Under the pieces are notes generated by a model that saw nothing but the letters and a program-made list of their open reading frames with translations, made no database searches and was not told the DNA's origin. 64,000 bases of DNA from Trochalopteron elliotii (Eukaryota > Chordata > Aves > Passeriformes > Leiothrichidae), in contig JANPWX010000215.1 in the NCBI GenBank assembly GCA_024734555.1, positions 2,362,929 through 2,426,928 of the forward strand, in the 5' to 3' direction. Position numbers and translations under genes: made by a program. This document shows positions 38,901-53,900 of this stretch, in pieces; within the stretch, counting starts at the first letter, position 1; every line of letters begins with the position of its first letter.

Positions 38901-41900
38901 GTGAGCCCCTTCCTCATCTGTTTAGAAAGATCAACCATTTACTTCAATTCCCCAGATTTCAGGTATCATAACTGAGCTGATCAAAGTAAAGTGGAAAAAG
39001 AATTTCCCAATTTATGGATTTTTCAGATCTCAAAAAATTAACAAACACTCATCTGTTGTTGCAGGCCATATACTAATAAAATCATTGGCACTTGGCATGT
39101 GTGTCCTAAATTAAGCTTCTTCTATTTATTCTCTAAAAAGAAAGAAGGGGGAAGCAGGGTCACAAAACAGTCCTTCAATGAAATGGAATATGTACAGCTA
39201 GGATATTGTCTTGTACTCCAGATTAAGTTCAGGAAATAAAGCTAATGGTGCATGCAGGAGTGCAATTATTTTTTGTGGTGCTTTCATTCAGTGTGGTCAT
39301 ATGCAGCATTACTAGTTACTGCCTGAGCAGAAAAACAGGTGCTGAGCCAGCAGCCCGTGGCCATGCTGGCTGTGGGGACCCTTTGGGTGGACTGTCCATA
39401 TGCTTGCAAAAACCTTTTTTCCTGAGGGTGGGAGTGCAGATGTGGCTGTGTTCAGAAGTAGGGGAGGTAGCGCGCAGTGTACTGGAGATTTTTTAAGAGG
39501 GGAAAAAACCCAAGCAGACAATCCTCTATGTGGTTTTTTACTTCCTTGTATGGACTTTCCACACTGGCTGTGATGTGGCACATATTTTACACGTATAACT
39601 CTTTTGAAAAGAGCACAGAGAGACAATTAGATTCCTGATTTGAATCACAGCATTGGGTTGCATCCTGCTGTGGCTGGGTGGCCCTGGGACCTACCCCTGT
39701 CCGCAGCTGCTGCTTCCAAGCCTGTCCTGAGGTTATTGCTGGAGGCTCTGAACAGAGCTTCTGACACACTCATGTGTGACTTGGGAGCAGTGAATCAGAG
39801 CAGCTCCCTTTGCTCCTCTTAATCTAGCTAAGGTGCAGATAAGTTGGACTTATGTTCTACCCCAGCGAGGACACGGGCCAGCTGCAGGCTGCCTCCCTGC
39901 CATCCCCCTCCAGAGGCTCTGAGGGGAAGGGATATGCTGCCCTTGCCCCTGCATCTCTTTGCCAGACTTTCATTTGTGTGCAACTGTTGTTTTGTAGCAA
40001 CCTTGACACACGATTAAGAGCAGGAAAACACCAAGGTTGCCTTTTGATCCTGTAGTGCGCTATTATTGTACCAGGGAATAAATTTTTTCTTCACTTGCAC
40101 AGCAGTGTATGAAGAAGTTTCTGCTTTTCTTTGAGGATTCTGAATATAGAGGGAACAGAAATGGGTAGTTCAAGGTAATTAGATTAATTGCTTTTATTAC
40201 TGCCACTTGATGAGCTCAGTTTGAGTGAGTGTGTCTGCAGTCAAAATTTATCTCCTAGTCTGCATCATACTAGCCTTGCTTATGTAAGTGCTGCTTCTGT
40301 AACAGGATCTGTAGCTCAGTGATGACTGTCCCAGTTCACTCTGAAGTGTGCTACTAATAAGTCATGAGGGTAGTTAACCTCACAAACATTTAAAATTTAT
40401 TAATCCTTATTCCTGCTCAAATTGTTTAGAGTTCCTGGTACTCTTTGTTTGGATTTCTCCTTGCTTCCACAAAATTGTCTCTTAACTTGCTGTTACACTC
40501 TCCCAGGCTAACTGCTGTTGAGCTGCTAGAATGTTTGTTTCTTCCCTCCACATCAGGAAGGGTGGATTTTTGGCGTCTTCAGCTTTCTTAGAAAAAGATT
40601 GATTTATTTTCTAGGGAAAAGAATTACATACTTTAAATATTCATTTTGTCATCCAGTATACCACTGAAATCAGAAGAAGATTTCCTAAAATTATCTCCTC
40701 TGAGAAATGTCAGGAGTGACTGATTCCCCTTCCTGTGAACTAGAAATCTGCTTCCATATCAGTGGCCAGACTTGCTCGTGCAAGTGCCAGGAGGAGCTTC
40801 AGGGAGGGGCTAACGTACCCACCATGAGTACCAGCAGAAAGAGCCAATACTGATCTTATTCCTGCTCCACAAGCACGGAGTTGTGACTCCCTACCAGAAA
40901 AGCAACTTCTGTGCCTGCACCCTACCATGGAGGCAAGACACAGGCTGGCTGAAGTAACCCTGCCACACTTGTGTCCTGCTGTAGGATTAGCAGAGGCAAC
41001 AGTGCTATGGTGAGGTGGTGTGTTTCCTGGCCAGCCCACTGTCCTGCTAGTAGCTGTAGTGCTGTGGGTGAGGTGAACTTGGGTGATAAGGGCAGTTACC
41101 TGCTCTCAGCTACCATTTTTAGCAATGGGAACAGGCTGCACTGTTTGAATTTGCTCATGGAGAGAACTGTCTGAAGCTGCTGTAGGACTGGACAAATTGC
41201 TGTGGCAGACCAGCAAGATTCAGCTTGCTTGCCCTGGGAAAGAAGAATTGCTAGAAGCTGGGCATGTGAGTAGTTTTTACAGCAGCAAGCCCTTTTTCAT
41301 CTGCCACCACAGATGAAAAACTTCCCCTTGGGAAGTGACCACTCTGTGCTTGCACTCTGAAAACACAGTATGTCTGGAAAGGTCAGACTTGCAGCAAGTG
41401 CACAGAAGTTCTCATAAGATGCTTCAGGGATCACTAGAACTCTGATTGTGAAGACAAGGCAGAAGCTTTCTGTGCAAGCACATCAAAGATATTTATGTAT
41501 CTGGCTTCACCTCCTCCTTCAGCTCGCTTTAGGTGAGGTAGTGACTGGCATGTTTAAAGAAGCAGGGTTGTATAGGGTTGCTACCTTGGAAAATTAAAAG
41601 AGAAACAGACCACCTTGGACAAATTGCTGCTGTTGCTGTGACTGGTCACCAGTCTCAACAGAACATGAAAAAAATCACCAGTTGCCAACTCTGCTCTGAT
41701 TTTCACATGTAAACAGCTGAATAGTTACCCATTCTGCTGAATCTTACACTTGAATGTTCAAATTGTGTTACAGGAATTTTTTGACCTTCATGGAACCAAT
41801 TCAAAGACAGATCTTGGCAATACTTGACTCAGCTGCAGAGTGGCCATGTTAGGATTAGACCTACACTTTTTTTTTTTTTTTAAGGAGGAAGACTAAATAT

Positions 41901-44900
41901 CAAAGATAACCTAAGACTAAAATCGTCTAGTGTCTGTTGCTAGCTCCATCTGCTCCCTTGGGCCCACTGTGCTGACACTGATACTCATCCTTCTCACTGC
42001 TTGCAGTGGTTAGCAGAGATCTCACAGCACTGCTTTTTTGCCCAAGAGATCACTGAAGACTGAGAGTAGCCAAAGTAATAAGCAGCCATGCTCAGGACAG
42101 ACAATTTTCTTACTCTAGTTGGAATCTCTGCTCTAATTTTGAAGAGAGGATAAAATTGGAGAAGCTGTATTTTAAAAAGAGTTTCCCATAATCTTGTTAT
42201 TTAATATTGTGGAATAATGGCAAACTGGAGAAACAAGGAATCAGAAATTACTCTATTTGTGAATATTTCTAGTCAGGCAGCAAGCTGAAGGTGCTTGCAG
42301 TAATGCAGGAAGCATAGAAATACTCAGTTCTAGTCACTCAAGGGAAAGATGCAAAGCATCCAGTCCTCTATTCATTGTGCAGCAATCCCTTAATCTGGTC
42401 TCATAACTCCAGAGATGAAGTAGAGGGGAGGAGAAAGTCTTAGTATATTTGTTTTCCTCTATGTAATTTGAAATATTAGACAACCTAAAATATGTTTTAT
42501 GTTGATAGTACTTTCTGTCTTCACAGACTCATCTCCCTGTGATACATTTCAAGTATGTTGGCAGCTCTGTCAGTCCGTAGGGTGTGAGAGCCAATGAAAA
42601 AGTAGGATAAGACTGAGTTCTCCCTAAACTAAATGTTAAGCCCATGTCTGTCTCCTCTACTTAATCATGTCATGTTCAGCTAACACTTTTCAAGATGCTT
42701 CTGTTTTCTCTGAGCCTGTCTGATTCATAGAACTGCTTTATTGTTCCCCTACAAACTGCTCCCTTAAAACTGCAACTCTTGGTACTATATGATTGCTGTG
42801 GGTTTTACTGCTGAAACTTCTTGTGGTATTGTAAAGGTTTTTGATTTTCATGATTGAAAAGAATGAAACATGAAAAATGTGACAGCTGAGGTCCAAAACC
42901 ACAAAAAAATGAATCATCTTGTTAGTATGTACCTTTGGAATCACTCCTCTGCATTTAAACATAAAGCTCCGCCACTTTTATTTACCAGCATTTGCAGCTG
43001 TCACGTGCCTGTTTTCGTGAGCATTATAGAGCCCTTACAACAGGTGACTCCAAACCTCTCATAAAATACTTGTGTAAAGATTCAACTAGTGTAAATATCG
43101 AGCAACAGAGGGAACTTCTTCCTCCTTGCTGGTAAAGCAGCCTTTCTTCTCCCTGCTTTTTCTCTAAAGCCCCTACACAATGCTTAATCATGAGAATTCC
43201 TGAATGCCATTGTATTCAGTGACAATTGTTTTTGCCTGTGGTATGAATAAATACTACACCTGAGTGGTCTGATCATATTACAGCCAGTCACACCTTTCTA
43301 CCTTTGTAGCTGAGAAGGGACTGGCAGCACTACCCAGTGCTAACTCAGCCCTGTGGGTAAAATCCCAAGAGCACAGACAATAAAGAGATCCCATTGCAAA
43401 TGCAAGTTACAGAGGCTCTAGACTCTAAGAAACCCAAATAATGCAAACATGTTGAAAATATGAAGCTCCAGCAACTAAGCTCTTTAAACTAACTGGATAG
43501 ATGTCTGCCCATATGGATAGAAGAGCAGGATCATTCCTTCCTTTCTTGTTGAATTCAAGCCCTTAAAAATTATTTTTTACAAGCTAAAGATAATTTCCAA
43601 GGACATCATGGAGCACAGTGAGGTAGCTGGGAGAAAGTGAGACTTGCCATGGCACATAAGAGGGTGTGAGAGTGCAAGGACATGTTGCTCTGAAGGAGCT
43701 GTGCAGGTTCCTGTAGTCCCTGGCCCTGTCACATGGACCATTACATAAGGCAGGAAGAGCAGCTTGTGCCCACTGACGAAGGGACTGGTTTGGTACCTGT
43801 TCCTTTCCCAGAGCCAGCAAGAGCAGGATCTCACGGTCATCACAACTCTGCAAAAGCAAAAACTGCTCTTGCTACTCTCAACATTTGCGTTTCTTCTTGT
43901 TCCCTTGCTTTTGGTTGTATTATTAACTCAAGTCATGCTAAGGGGAGGTTTGTTTGTTTTATATGCTGAGGAGTGGAGGAAGGGTGATGCAAGAGGAGGA
44001 AGAGGGGTAACTTCTTAGAATAATATTCTATTCTAACTTTTTGTGGACTACAAACCCCAGGCATTTGTTAGGAATTAAACAATTGTTTAATGGTGTAGCT
44101 TGCACACAGTTTTACTCAAATGTTACGTGTTCGTAAGCTCTGAAACACATGTAACTGTCAGGGTCCAACCTGACCTGTTCGCAACCGAAAAAATGCCCAA
44201 TATGAAAAGTAATGAAGTCCTATCTATGGCTTTGGAAATATGTAAACCAAAGTAATGCCTTTTATTATCTAAATTGAAACAGCTAGAAAAAGCAGACATA
44301 ATTGCAAGGAATTATATGCAATAGATGCTGGAAATTAATTTCAGTCCCAGGGTAGAGGCAGTATTGAACAGTCACATACAAAGGAAAATGAATGCATTGA
44401 GAGAGGAGTGAGGACAATGGAAGTTGTACCAGTGCAAAGACTCAGTAACACAGGCACACAGAGAAATCAACTACATTTTCATGAGAATGCAAAGATTTAA
44501 GAAAGCTAATGCACAGAAAATAGCAGAACTTCTAGCTGTAGTTTCTATTAGTAGTTGCATTGGCTACTCAAATGAACAGACAGCTTTCTCAGGCTGCTTT
44601 GAAACTATGGGTCAAATTTACTCCTCAGGAAGATGAAAATGCTTCTTCACTGGAGTGGTTTTGGGTATCCACAGGTGTCAGCAAGAATTTGGGTCCTGTC
44701 ATTTTGAACAGTAAGAGTTTGTTGGATACAACCCAAAATAGTACAAGGGAATAAACCTACAGAGGTAAAAATCCTACACGACTGTGCACCTTTCACAGCA
44801 ACACCTGTTCAGTCTGAGGAGTGGCAGTTTACCAAACATTCCAGTGTTTAATTAAGCTTTATGATGGGCTGTGAATGTGGGTACAAAGTGCAAACCCCTT

Positions 44901-47900
44901 GCCCTTCAGGATGCCAGTTTCAAGCTGTCAAAACCAGGAGTCCTGTTCTCTTTACAGCGATGGAGCCTATCTCCTTCATTAAGAAAAGTCCCTTTTCTTG
45001 ATGCAAATTTACATTTAAATGACTAAGTTACACAACTCATAGTCAGACAAAACTTGCATGACCTGGATGCCAGTACAGCTTAGCTGCTTTGCACCAGCTG
45101 AGCATTTGGCCCAGCATTTTCCCCAGACCCATGTAGAAGATCAAGAGATCTTCTGGCCAGAGAATGTCAGAGGCTGGTAGGGAGGAATTTTCCTAAATGT
45201 TGGGAGTTGCCCATAATATTCTTCAAGCTGCAGTTTTCAGTCTTGGCTCCCCAAAGCCAGGTGCTTAAATGACAGGGGACTGAATAGGAGCTGCAGGTGG
45301 CAAACACATCTGAAAGCCAGGCTTCTAATTAAGTCTCTAAATACGAATTTCAATGCCTGCATTAGAAATTCAGTTTCAGAAAAGAAAATGTTCAGGTGTA
45401 TCATACTGCATGGCATGCGCTAAATTCTTTATGAACAGCTCTACTAGCAGATGGTTGAAAACCTAATTTTTTATGCTAGGAAAGTTGCTTCTAAACTAGG
45501 TATCCTAATGATTTTCTGGAAGTGCTTTTGATCAAATTATAACGTCTCATTTGCATTCTTGGTTGTGAGAAAGCCACTCATCTTTGTTATGTTTCCTTCT
45601 TTAGCATTGTAATGCCTGCAGGGCTGCCACATAAGTCAATTACAATCTTATAATTACATGTTAGAATATGAATAGAGTTTGTAGTGGCTTTTTTCCTTTC
45701 TGTCCTATACTATCAAGAAATCTATTGGTGAAAAAGTACTATAATTTTCAGTTTTTAAATGAGCATAATTAAGAGAAGGCCAAAGACAAGAGATGTTAGC
45801 ACTTATCTCCACATGGTGTTGTTAACTCTTATTTCAAGGTACTTTCTTGCAACAGGGGAATTTCATGGAGAAGACCTGCAAAGGTAGATTTTCTTTGCTG
45901 TATAAAAAGCTCTGAGATAGTCTCTTCCTGGAATCCTGCATCTCCCTAACATAAATGCACCTTGAAGGGATATTTTTTTTCCTTTTCTTTTTCTGCAGGT
46001 TTGTCTCCTCTCAGGTCCTTGCAACTGGCCAACTGGCATCTGTGTGCAAGGTTGCCTTTGAATTTTCCTTAGTGAAAGTTCTTTAGTGAAGAAGGGCTCA
46101 GGGAGGAAAAACTTTGTAGATTGTTTTGTTGGGTTTTTTTTAAAAGGACTCTGCATGTGCACAGATTGCTGTTCCCTGTCCAGACCATGTAAAACTGGAA
46201 TAAAAGTCCTCTCACATTTGGGCGAGAGTGAAGCACAGCTTGTATGGAGGAAAGCATCCCATGTGTTGGGGGATCAGTTCAGTATTTTCACCACCACAGT
46301 GTGTGATGCTGAAGAAATCTGTAAATATACTTATTGCAGGTACTGCAGAGCAGGCTGTTAGGGCCAGGTCTTCTGCTTACACAACTGCCTATGACTTTGA
46401 TACTATCTGGCTTTACCTTTAAAAATAAAAGGTAGGTAAATTAAGATGGATTTAAATACTGCAGTAATGAGTGCTGCAGCTTCTAACTCTGAAGAACTGT
46501 AAATCATAACTGAACATTTTGGCTCCTTTACACAAAATTTTAGGTCGTGTAGGAACTTAAAGACATAAAACGGTTAGTGAAGGGCACCTAAACTAGAAGG
46601 GGGGAATTATTTTCAAAGAGATAAGCAGTATATATCTCCTAGACAACCAGGTGAAAGGAACATTCTTGCTCTCCCTGTGCTAATAAATATTTAATTTATT
46701 TCAAGCTTCAGCAGGAATCATTAGAGAATATCTGTCAAAATACTCTCTGAATTGCTTTCTTAAAACATTAGAGTCCAATCTATGCTCTGTCTTTGATAGC
46801 AGAGTTTGGTGTCATAGCAGAGAGGATCCTCTGGCATATCTGGTCTGTTTGCTCTGTGGGACTGGAAATGCTGAGCTTGTGAATACAGTCAGCATTGCAC
46901 TGCAGAAATATTCCAATGCCTTGAGTAGCTTTTTCCACCTTCTTCTCTTGTGGTCTAAGTGCTGAAACACTTTGCTGCAGCTCCTCTGCTCGCCCTGATG
47001 CTGCTGTGTATTATGTCTGCTTGCTGCTCTTTCAGCTGCTGTGCATCCCCTGGGAACACTGATTTTCTGGCAGGGTCTCTGGCTGCCAATCATGGGCTGC
47101 TGCCTCTAGCTCCAGCTGTATGGAGTGTTTGTCACACTCCTCTTTTCACTCCCATATTGGTATGGTCCAGCCACAGCCTTGGGATCAGCTGCAAAACTGG
47201 AGGCACTTAAGGAATGAAAAGCTGAGAGTGTTGTGGATTTTATCAGATAAATATTCTTTATGTCTGAGGCTCCCTGTTGGCATTAGTTACTGATTTATTT
47301 CATTATTATCCAACACGTAAGCATGCACTATCACGCAGCACATAAGATATTTTATCCCCAAGGCCTTCAGACAGAACAATCTGCAAAGCTGCAAAGGCTT
47401 CAGTGTGTGCCTCAATTGATGTTCCAATAAAGCAGAAAAAATGTACATGTACAAGTACATGTACAAGTCTCTGCAGGCTTTGGGTCCCATATTTAATACT
47501 ACTGGTATCAGAGGATGATGTTAACAAAGGAGTGAGATTAAAAATTTAGGTAGAAAGAATTAGTATAAATGCAAAAAAGATGTGCAAGTGATTGATTAAT
47601 TCATTTTTAATTATGCTGCAGGTAGACAGGTGCTGAACAGCTCAATTCTCCCATGTTCATTCAGCAGCAGTAATGGTTAGAAAAAGACTGCTGCATTTCA
47701 TAGTTACTGCCGTTCACCCTCCTGGTTTCTTTAGCATGGGATCACTGTTCATCTTGGACACATCCTAAAAGCCAGATATTTGAAGATAATGTAGACTGGG
47801 GATTTCCTCATTTCATGTACACCCAGTTTCCAAGTAAATAACTGGCTTAGATACTGCCAGCTGTGCAGTCCCAGCAGGACAGAAAGCTGCCTGTTTTACC

Positions 47901-50900
47901 TTGGAGCCGAACTATCAAAAAAATCAAATTTGTACTCTCAAGACTGGTCTAGCCACCTTTTTGTGAACATGTTATCCATGGCCAGTTTCACAGAACAGAC
48001 AATTAATGTTAGAATATTTTTGTCATGTGAGTAAAGGCTATATATTCAAATTATCCCAGACAGATATGCAAAGTTGCAAATATTTTATTAAGAGCTGACA
48101 AAGCCTAATGCCCTATTTTTAGGCAGTTAAGCACAGAGCTTTGAAAAAATTATGATTTGCATTTGAAATCCCTGAGACAACAGAAACTGGCTAAAAATGT
48201 AGGCCATAATTTATGCATCAAAAGTGCCATGAGCAGCTGATGTGTTTTGCTGTTTTGTAGCAATCTTGAATTCATACAGCTCAGATTTAGACCTTAATGC
48301 CAGAAAGTCCTTTTGATAAATTACATGGTAAACACCCAGAAATTAACAGCATGCTGGAACTATTTGTTAACATAAACCATCCTTTTGCCCACTTCTCAGT
48401 GCATTATGGCTGTTTCCATCTTATTTTCGATCTGTGTTCAGGGGGATAGGAGGTTGTCTGCTCAAAGTGAGCACATAATGAGATCTGTTGTTGCTGGAAT
48501 TGCTAGTGAGAGGCCATTTCAGGCAGAAACCCTATGAGCAATTCAGTGAAAGGACAAGTTTTTCCTGTTGGGAGTGTAATTTTTTGTGAGACAATGAATG
48601 TTTGTTCAAATTGATGGGAAGAGTTCCAGGTTACAATAACCAGTAAAATAAGTGTGTTTGGTTATTCATAATCTGAAAAATGTCAAAAGTCATTTTTGTG
48701 TGGCCCAGAATATCCTCAGCAGTGGTTGTGCTCTGTCAGAGGAACCAGTAACCCCAAACAATTAGCAGTTAAACTGTGGCTAGTTACTTTAGCAGCAAAG
48801 CCCTAAAGCCACCTTTGCCTAATGTTCCTCTCTGCTGGTACCCAGGGTCAGCCAGATGGTTACTAGCCTATATCATGTTCATCCCTTCCTTTCTCTGATG
48901 CATTTTTTCCTGCTCAAGTACATATTTGAGAGAATACTTACTTCAGCGATATGTTCCTTGTAATATTCTTCTCTGCTTTGAAGGTTAATAAAAATCCAAG
49001 CCTTTATCTACCAATGAGGTCATACTGTCTCTTGTTCAGACCTGTAGTCCTGCACAGTGGCTTTATTCTCTGTCACAACCTACATGTGTACCTTGAATTT
49101 GTGGAGCAGGATACACTTGCTTGTGTCAAAGCATACTGGAAAGTAAATGATGAGCTACTACTCTGACTATTTTCCAAAAATATGAAGTAATAAAATGTCA
49201 GGTCATTTAGACAGCTTTAAGCTATGTAGATTTCTTGCTTTTCTTTCTATTGCTCTTAGCATATAAAGAGTGTTTGAGTGGCTTTGAGATCTGGTATTTG
49301 GGATCACAGCCACAACAAACAGTTCTGTTTCAGACCCAGAAACCTAACACAAAGAGTGTATATGAAGAAGAAAATCAAACTCAATGCTAGTGTACACAAG
49401 TTAAACTGTATAAAACTGGTTTTCTCTCTTAATTAATCTTCACTTGACATGTTGTTCAGCTATTGTTTTCTGAGGTGGATTTTCCACCTCACTGAACTCC
49501 TTAAACTTCTTGCTCCCATTAAATCAATATGAACTATTTTATGATGCAGAGCTGGCTTCTCCAGTTATGAAGAAAATATTTGCCAAATTTCTTTTAATGA
49601 CTTTATTTTAAATTACTCACCTTGTCACATTCCTGCAGATTAAAAACTTGTTGTCTGAGATTTCTTCTATATTTTTTTTAAGGGTGAAGTTTCACTTCTG
49701 AGTAAAAGCATTGGCTCAGAATTTTGCACTTATCTGAGGGAGTGCAGATATTTACAGAGAAGAGCTTGTGCACATGCAAATATGAAACAGGTTTTGCAGG
49801 CAGGCTAAGTTATGTTGAATTTACCACAAGAGTGAACTTGGGCAATTGTAGAGGAACTGATGTTCTGTTGGTTTGTATAATGGTATTCTTGTACTAACCT
49901 GTTCACACAAAAGTCTAACAGAACTTAAAAAACTCGAAATTTTAAGATTAATGCAGACTGACTTCCTGTTATATGCCTTCAGACAAGATCTAAAGGTATG
50001 GAGTTAATGAATACTTCTGCTAAAACAATGCTAAGCCCAAAGAATGAAGAAGATGGGGCACAGATATACTTTCAGGGCCCTTAATTTCTCTTTATATTGC
50101 TGTTACTGTAGTAGGGAATAATGATAATATGATAAACATAATAATAATGATGATGATGATTTAAAAAGCATTTTCAAGGCATATGTGTGCATCTGTGTAT
50201 TTATGAGATGTGAGGTTGGAAGTTTGCCAGTATGGTTGGACATCTGGGGAAAAGTGTGGCTAGGTTGCCTTGTGTACCCAAGAGAGCATTGCTATTTCCA
50301 GGTGTGTAGGGGGGATTTGTGGGTCTGAGTTCTTGGCATGTTTGTAAGTCAGGGTATTGTGCCTCAGAGCCAGCCTGGAGCTGTCAGCACACTGGGCCAT
50401 GCAGTGTCAAGACCCAGAGGAGCAGCCTGACTGTACAGAGAGAATTGTATGAGCACAGTCCAGTGTATGTAGGTCAGTATCACAAGACCCGGTGTCCTTC
50501 AAATGGTGTATTGGTATAAATGGTTTTATTGGGGTACCTTGCTGCAAAGCTTTGGGAGCCTGTGACTGCAGTCTCAGCTGGAGTGATTTGTTTTCTCTTT
50601 GATCCATCACATGAGAATTATCTGTAAAAAGGGAGGTGCCCCAGAGAGCTACAGCTCAGCCAGCAGGTTCTTATGTAATGATACAACCTGATTTCAGCAT
50701 AGCAGTTAGCTGTTGTTTAAATACTCTTGTAATCTTACTGATAAAAGTATTAATTGTCATAACATGCAGACATGTGCCTGTGGAGCCATGGCATGGGAGA
50801 CTGCCTTAGGAGGATTTCTTTGGAAAAGAACATTATTTCTGCATTTTTTCACTTTGTGTTTAAACGTGGAATTTTCCCTTTCCATGATCTATCTCATCCT

Positions 50901-53900
50901 CCAGTCTATAAGACAAACTGGCAACAAATGCATGTTGGAAACTGCATAAACTGTTCCTAGCAATACAGATGTGCACTGACTATATATATTTCATACAATA
51001 TCACTTCATATATTGAGTATATAGCTATATGTATATATGCTACATGTCTTCACAATTGGTGCCTTCAGAGGCCTTAGGTCATTTAACCTTGTATCATCCT
51101 CTGGTTTTGATACCAACACGTGCAGGTACCACTAGTGATTCAGCTCAAGGCATTTTCTGACAGCTGTGTTGGCTGCACAGCCCTCCTCACAAGTTCTGGG
51201 TTTTCTTACCTGGTGGGAGGAGAAGCACATCATGTCCTTCTTAACAAGGGTCACCACAATGCCAAGGTCTACAAGCAACTGTGACTTAAAATGCAGGAGA
51301 AGGGGACACTCTCAAGGTCCTTCTCCATTTGTTTTTGGGTTCTTCTGAGAAAAAGAATTGCAGAAATTAATAATTTCTATTTTCTGTTCACCTGTGCTGA
51401 AGCACAGGGCTAGAGAAGCTAGGCAGAGAAACTCTCTTTGGCCCAAGAAGCTACCATGCAGGCTGCTGTTTAATGAGTTGTGAAGGCATTTCTCTGGAAC
51501 CAGAATGTCTCACATCTATAACTGCACTTACACAAAGAGGGTTCTAACACCTCTCCCTGTGTTAGTACCCGTGAACTGAGATTTCCTAAGACCAACTTTG
51601 TGAGTCTGACAATAATTCTCTATTTACATCAGAAGAATGTTTCTGCATTTGGTTTTAAGACAGCAACAGGTCAGGCCAGCAATCTAACCTGTGCTGGGCC
51701 CAAATCTGAAGCCAAATTTTCAAGTTATAGGGGCTGCTTACTTTAATTGCTGCCAGACTGCAGCCTCTGGACCTTGCTGTAAATAGAGAGGCTGCTTCTG
51801 TCAAGATGCTTCACAAACAAAAATTCTTTCACAAACACCAACAGGCACTATTTGCTTTGAAATATTCAGAATGACACTTGCAGAGTTAAAAGAAAAAAGG
51901 GATTTTATATCAGTGTGCATGACTTACAAAGATGCTGAAAAATAATTGTGGTGCCACAGGTATTCTATATGCACAGCAAGGGAAAACACTGACTTTATCT
52001 GTGTCAGAAGTCAAAATTTTTATGGGGTTTTTGGGTTTATTTGTTTGTTTTAGAGGTTGGATGGTTGGGAATTTTTGGTTTGGGTTTTTTTTTTTGGTTT
52101 TTTTGGTTTTTTTTCTTTTACTGTAAATGCCTAATTAAGCAGAGCACTAGTGAGTACAAACTTCTGAGAGTTTTATTAACAGGACTCTTTTACCCACTTA
52201 TTGGTTACTGAAAGTCAAATGTTGTAAAACCCTCAGACTTGTTCATTGTCTATTCAGGTAAAGATGTATGCCTGTTGTTTGGCAATTTTGTGACCCTGGC
52301 ATTGCAAAGACAGGTGGGAAGGGAAACATTTTTAGAAACCTGGTGCCAATGAACTGCATATGCCCACTGTTCCAGCCGTTCACCAGCATGTTGGCACTCT
52401 GTTGTGGACATGGAGCCCTACTTGGCCTATAGAGTAGTAAACCTGCAGCCATCTAGTGTAAATTCAGGAAATGCTGACTGGTAGCTACTGAAGAGCTATG
52501 GGTAGCATCTTTCTTAAACATGGCATTGCTTTCTTGTCTTCAATGAGTCGCAGATAAAATTTTCTATCTTAAACTGCATCACACTTGAAAAGGCTATTTT
52601 AATTTTATTTTACTATTTTACTGACTTTACCAGGTAAGAAAACTCCACAGATGGCAGATTTCTATTAAATATTTATTCTGTATTGTTTTTCTTTCCAAAT
52701 TGTTTGCAGCTGTATACTTTGTGCTTCCCTGTTATCAAATATTTACAAGGCTTTTGCCTGTGACTCCACATTATATTGCGCAGCATGTTATACAGATAAT
52801 GCACAAGTTCACAGTAAGGCTGGGACTGCCCTTGTACTTTATGTTAATATTTATTCTTTCAAACATATCAATTGCTACTCTCACTCTAGGACATGATTTC
52901 ATAGGAATCCACAATAGTCTGTGTGTAACTTTTGGATCTGTCCACATATATGAATCATTAAGGAAAGATCATCAAGAAAGGGGTAACTGGGACTTAAAAA
53001 TGACTGCCTGACCTAACATATTCTTGATGAACCTCTGTAAATTTCTTGTAGTGATAGTTGTTATAATATTGTCCATGGTGTAGAACTACCACAGTGTTAA
53101 AATTGATATTCTAGTGGTAGAGCAAGAAGATGTTTTTCTCACGCAATAAATTATTTTCAAGACCCTAGCTCAATTTTCCCCTTAGAATGGGATTAAAAAT
53201 CTGTAACTTTTAAGATTAATGAACTCATAATCTGGTATTTTATATATATAGTTAATTACTTTATAATTTCAACTAATATATTTCATTCTGTCAGTTTTAA
53301 TTTTACTGTTGTTAAGCATTTTAAGAGTAATGTCATCCCAAAAATTGTAAAATGTGCTTGACAACAGTTCAGAAGAAAAAAGGAAGACAGGTAAACACCC
53401 ACACAGAATAGGATCACATACGCCTTTCTATGTGTATTTTATAGTGTACAGACAACCAGCAAACTGACATGTGGAAAAGATATCATGTAGGTATAAATTG
53501 CTGGAGATCTGACATAGTTTTTAAAAATTATCTGTATGTTTGTGTCACCTGTGAGTTCAGTTTTAGATTGTTTTCTATATAAAGATGATCCCAATTATTG
53601 GATTACTGCAACAATACATTAGTGTACAGATATTTATGCTATAGCACCTACTCTCTGCATTGAGTTTATTATTCTCTTATACAGGTTTTAGGGAACAAGC
53701 CAGAGCTTCCTGAGTGTGATGATGATGACGATGACCTGGCTGATATCACAAACAGGAGAAGTGCTAAACTATATATGGTAAGTTATTTATTTATTTACTT
53801 ATAATCAGGTGTGCTTAACAGTAGTCATGCTTTTATTCATTGCTTCCTCCTATGGAGTTCTGGCTTAATTTACAGAACTGCTCTTATTTTAGTTTATTTG

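Larger units (their letters stand above)
38434..53684 (+). other. SCIN: SCIN intron 4
   Basis: 15.3 kb, phase 0, the largest intron. No CR1 or other mobile element recognised. Small features are an oligo-T run near 41866, a 12-bp direct duplication at 47444-47467, an AAT/GAT microsatellite near 50140-50161, and a G/T-rich low-complexity stretch at 52020-52120. Open frames, for example 52700-53011, are short, AT-driven and without domain. Confidence 0.9.

Noticed and set aside
52700..53011. Plus-strand frame of 103 codons with hydrophobic segments in intron 4
   Set aside because: The hydrophobicity comes from T-rich codons. No domain and no paired splice sites, and it lies inside a SCIN intron.
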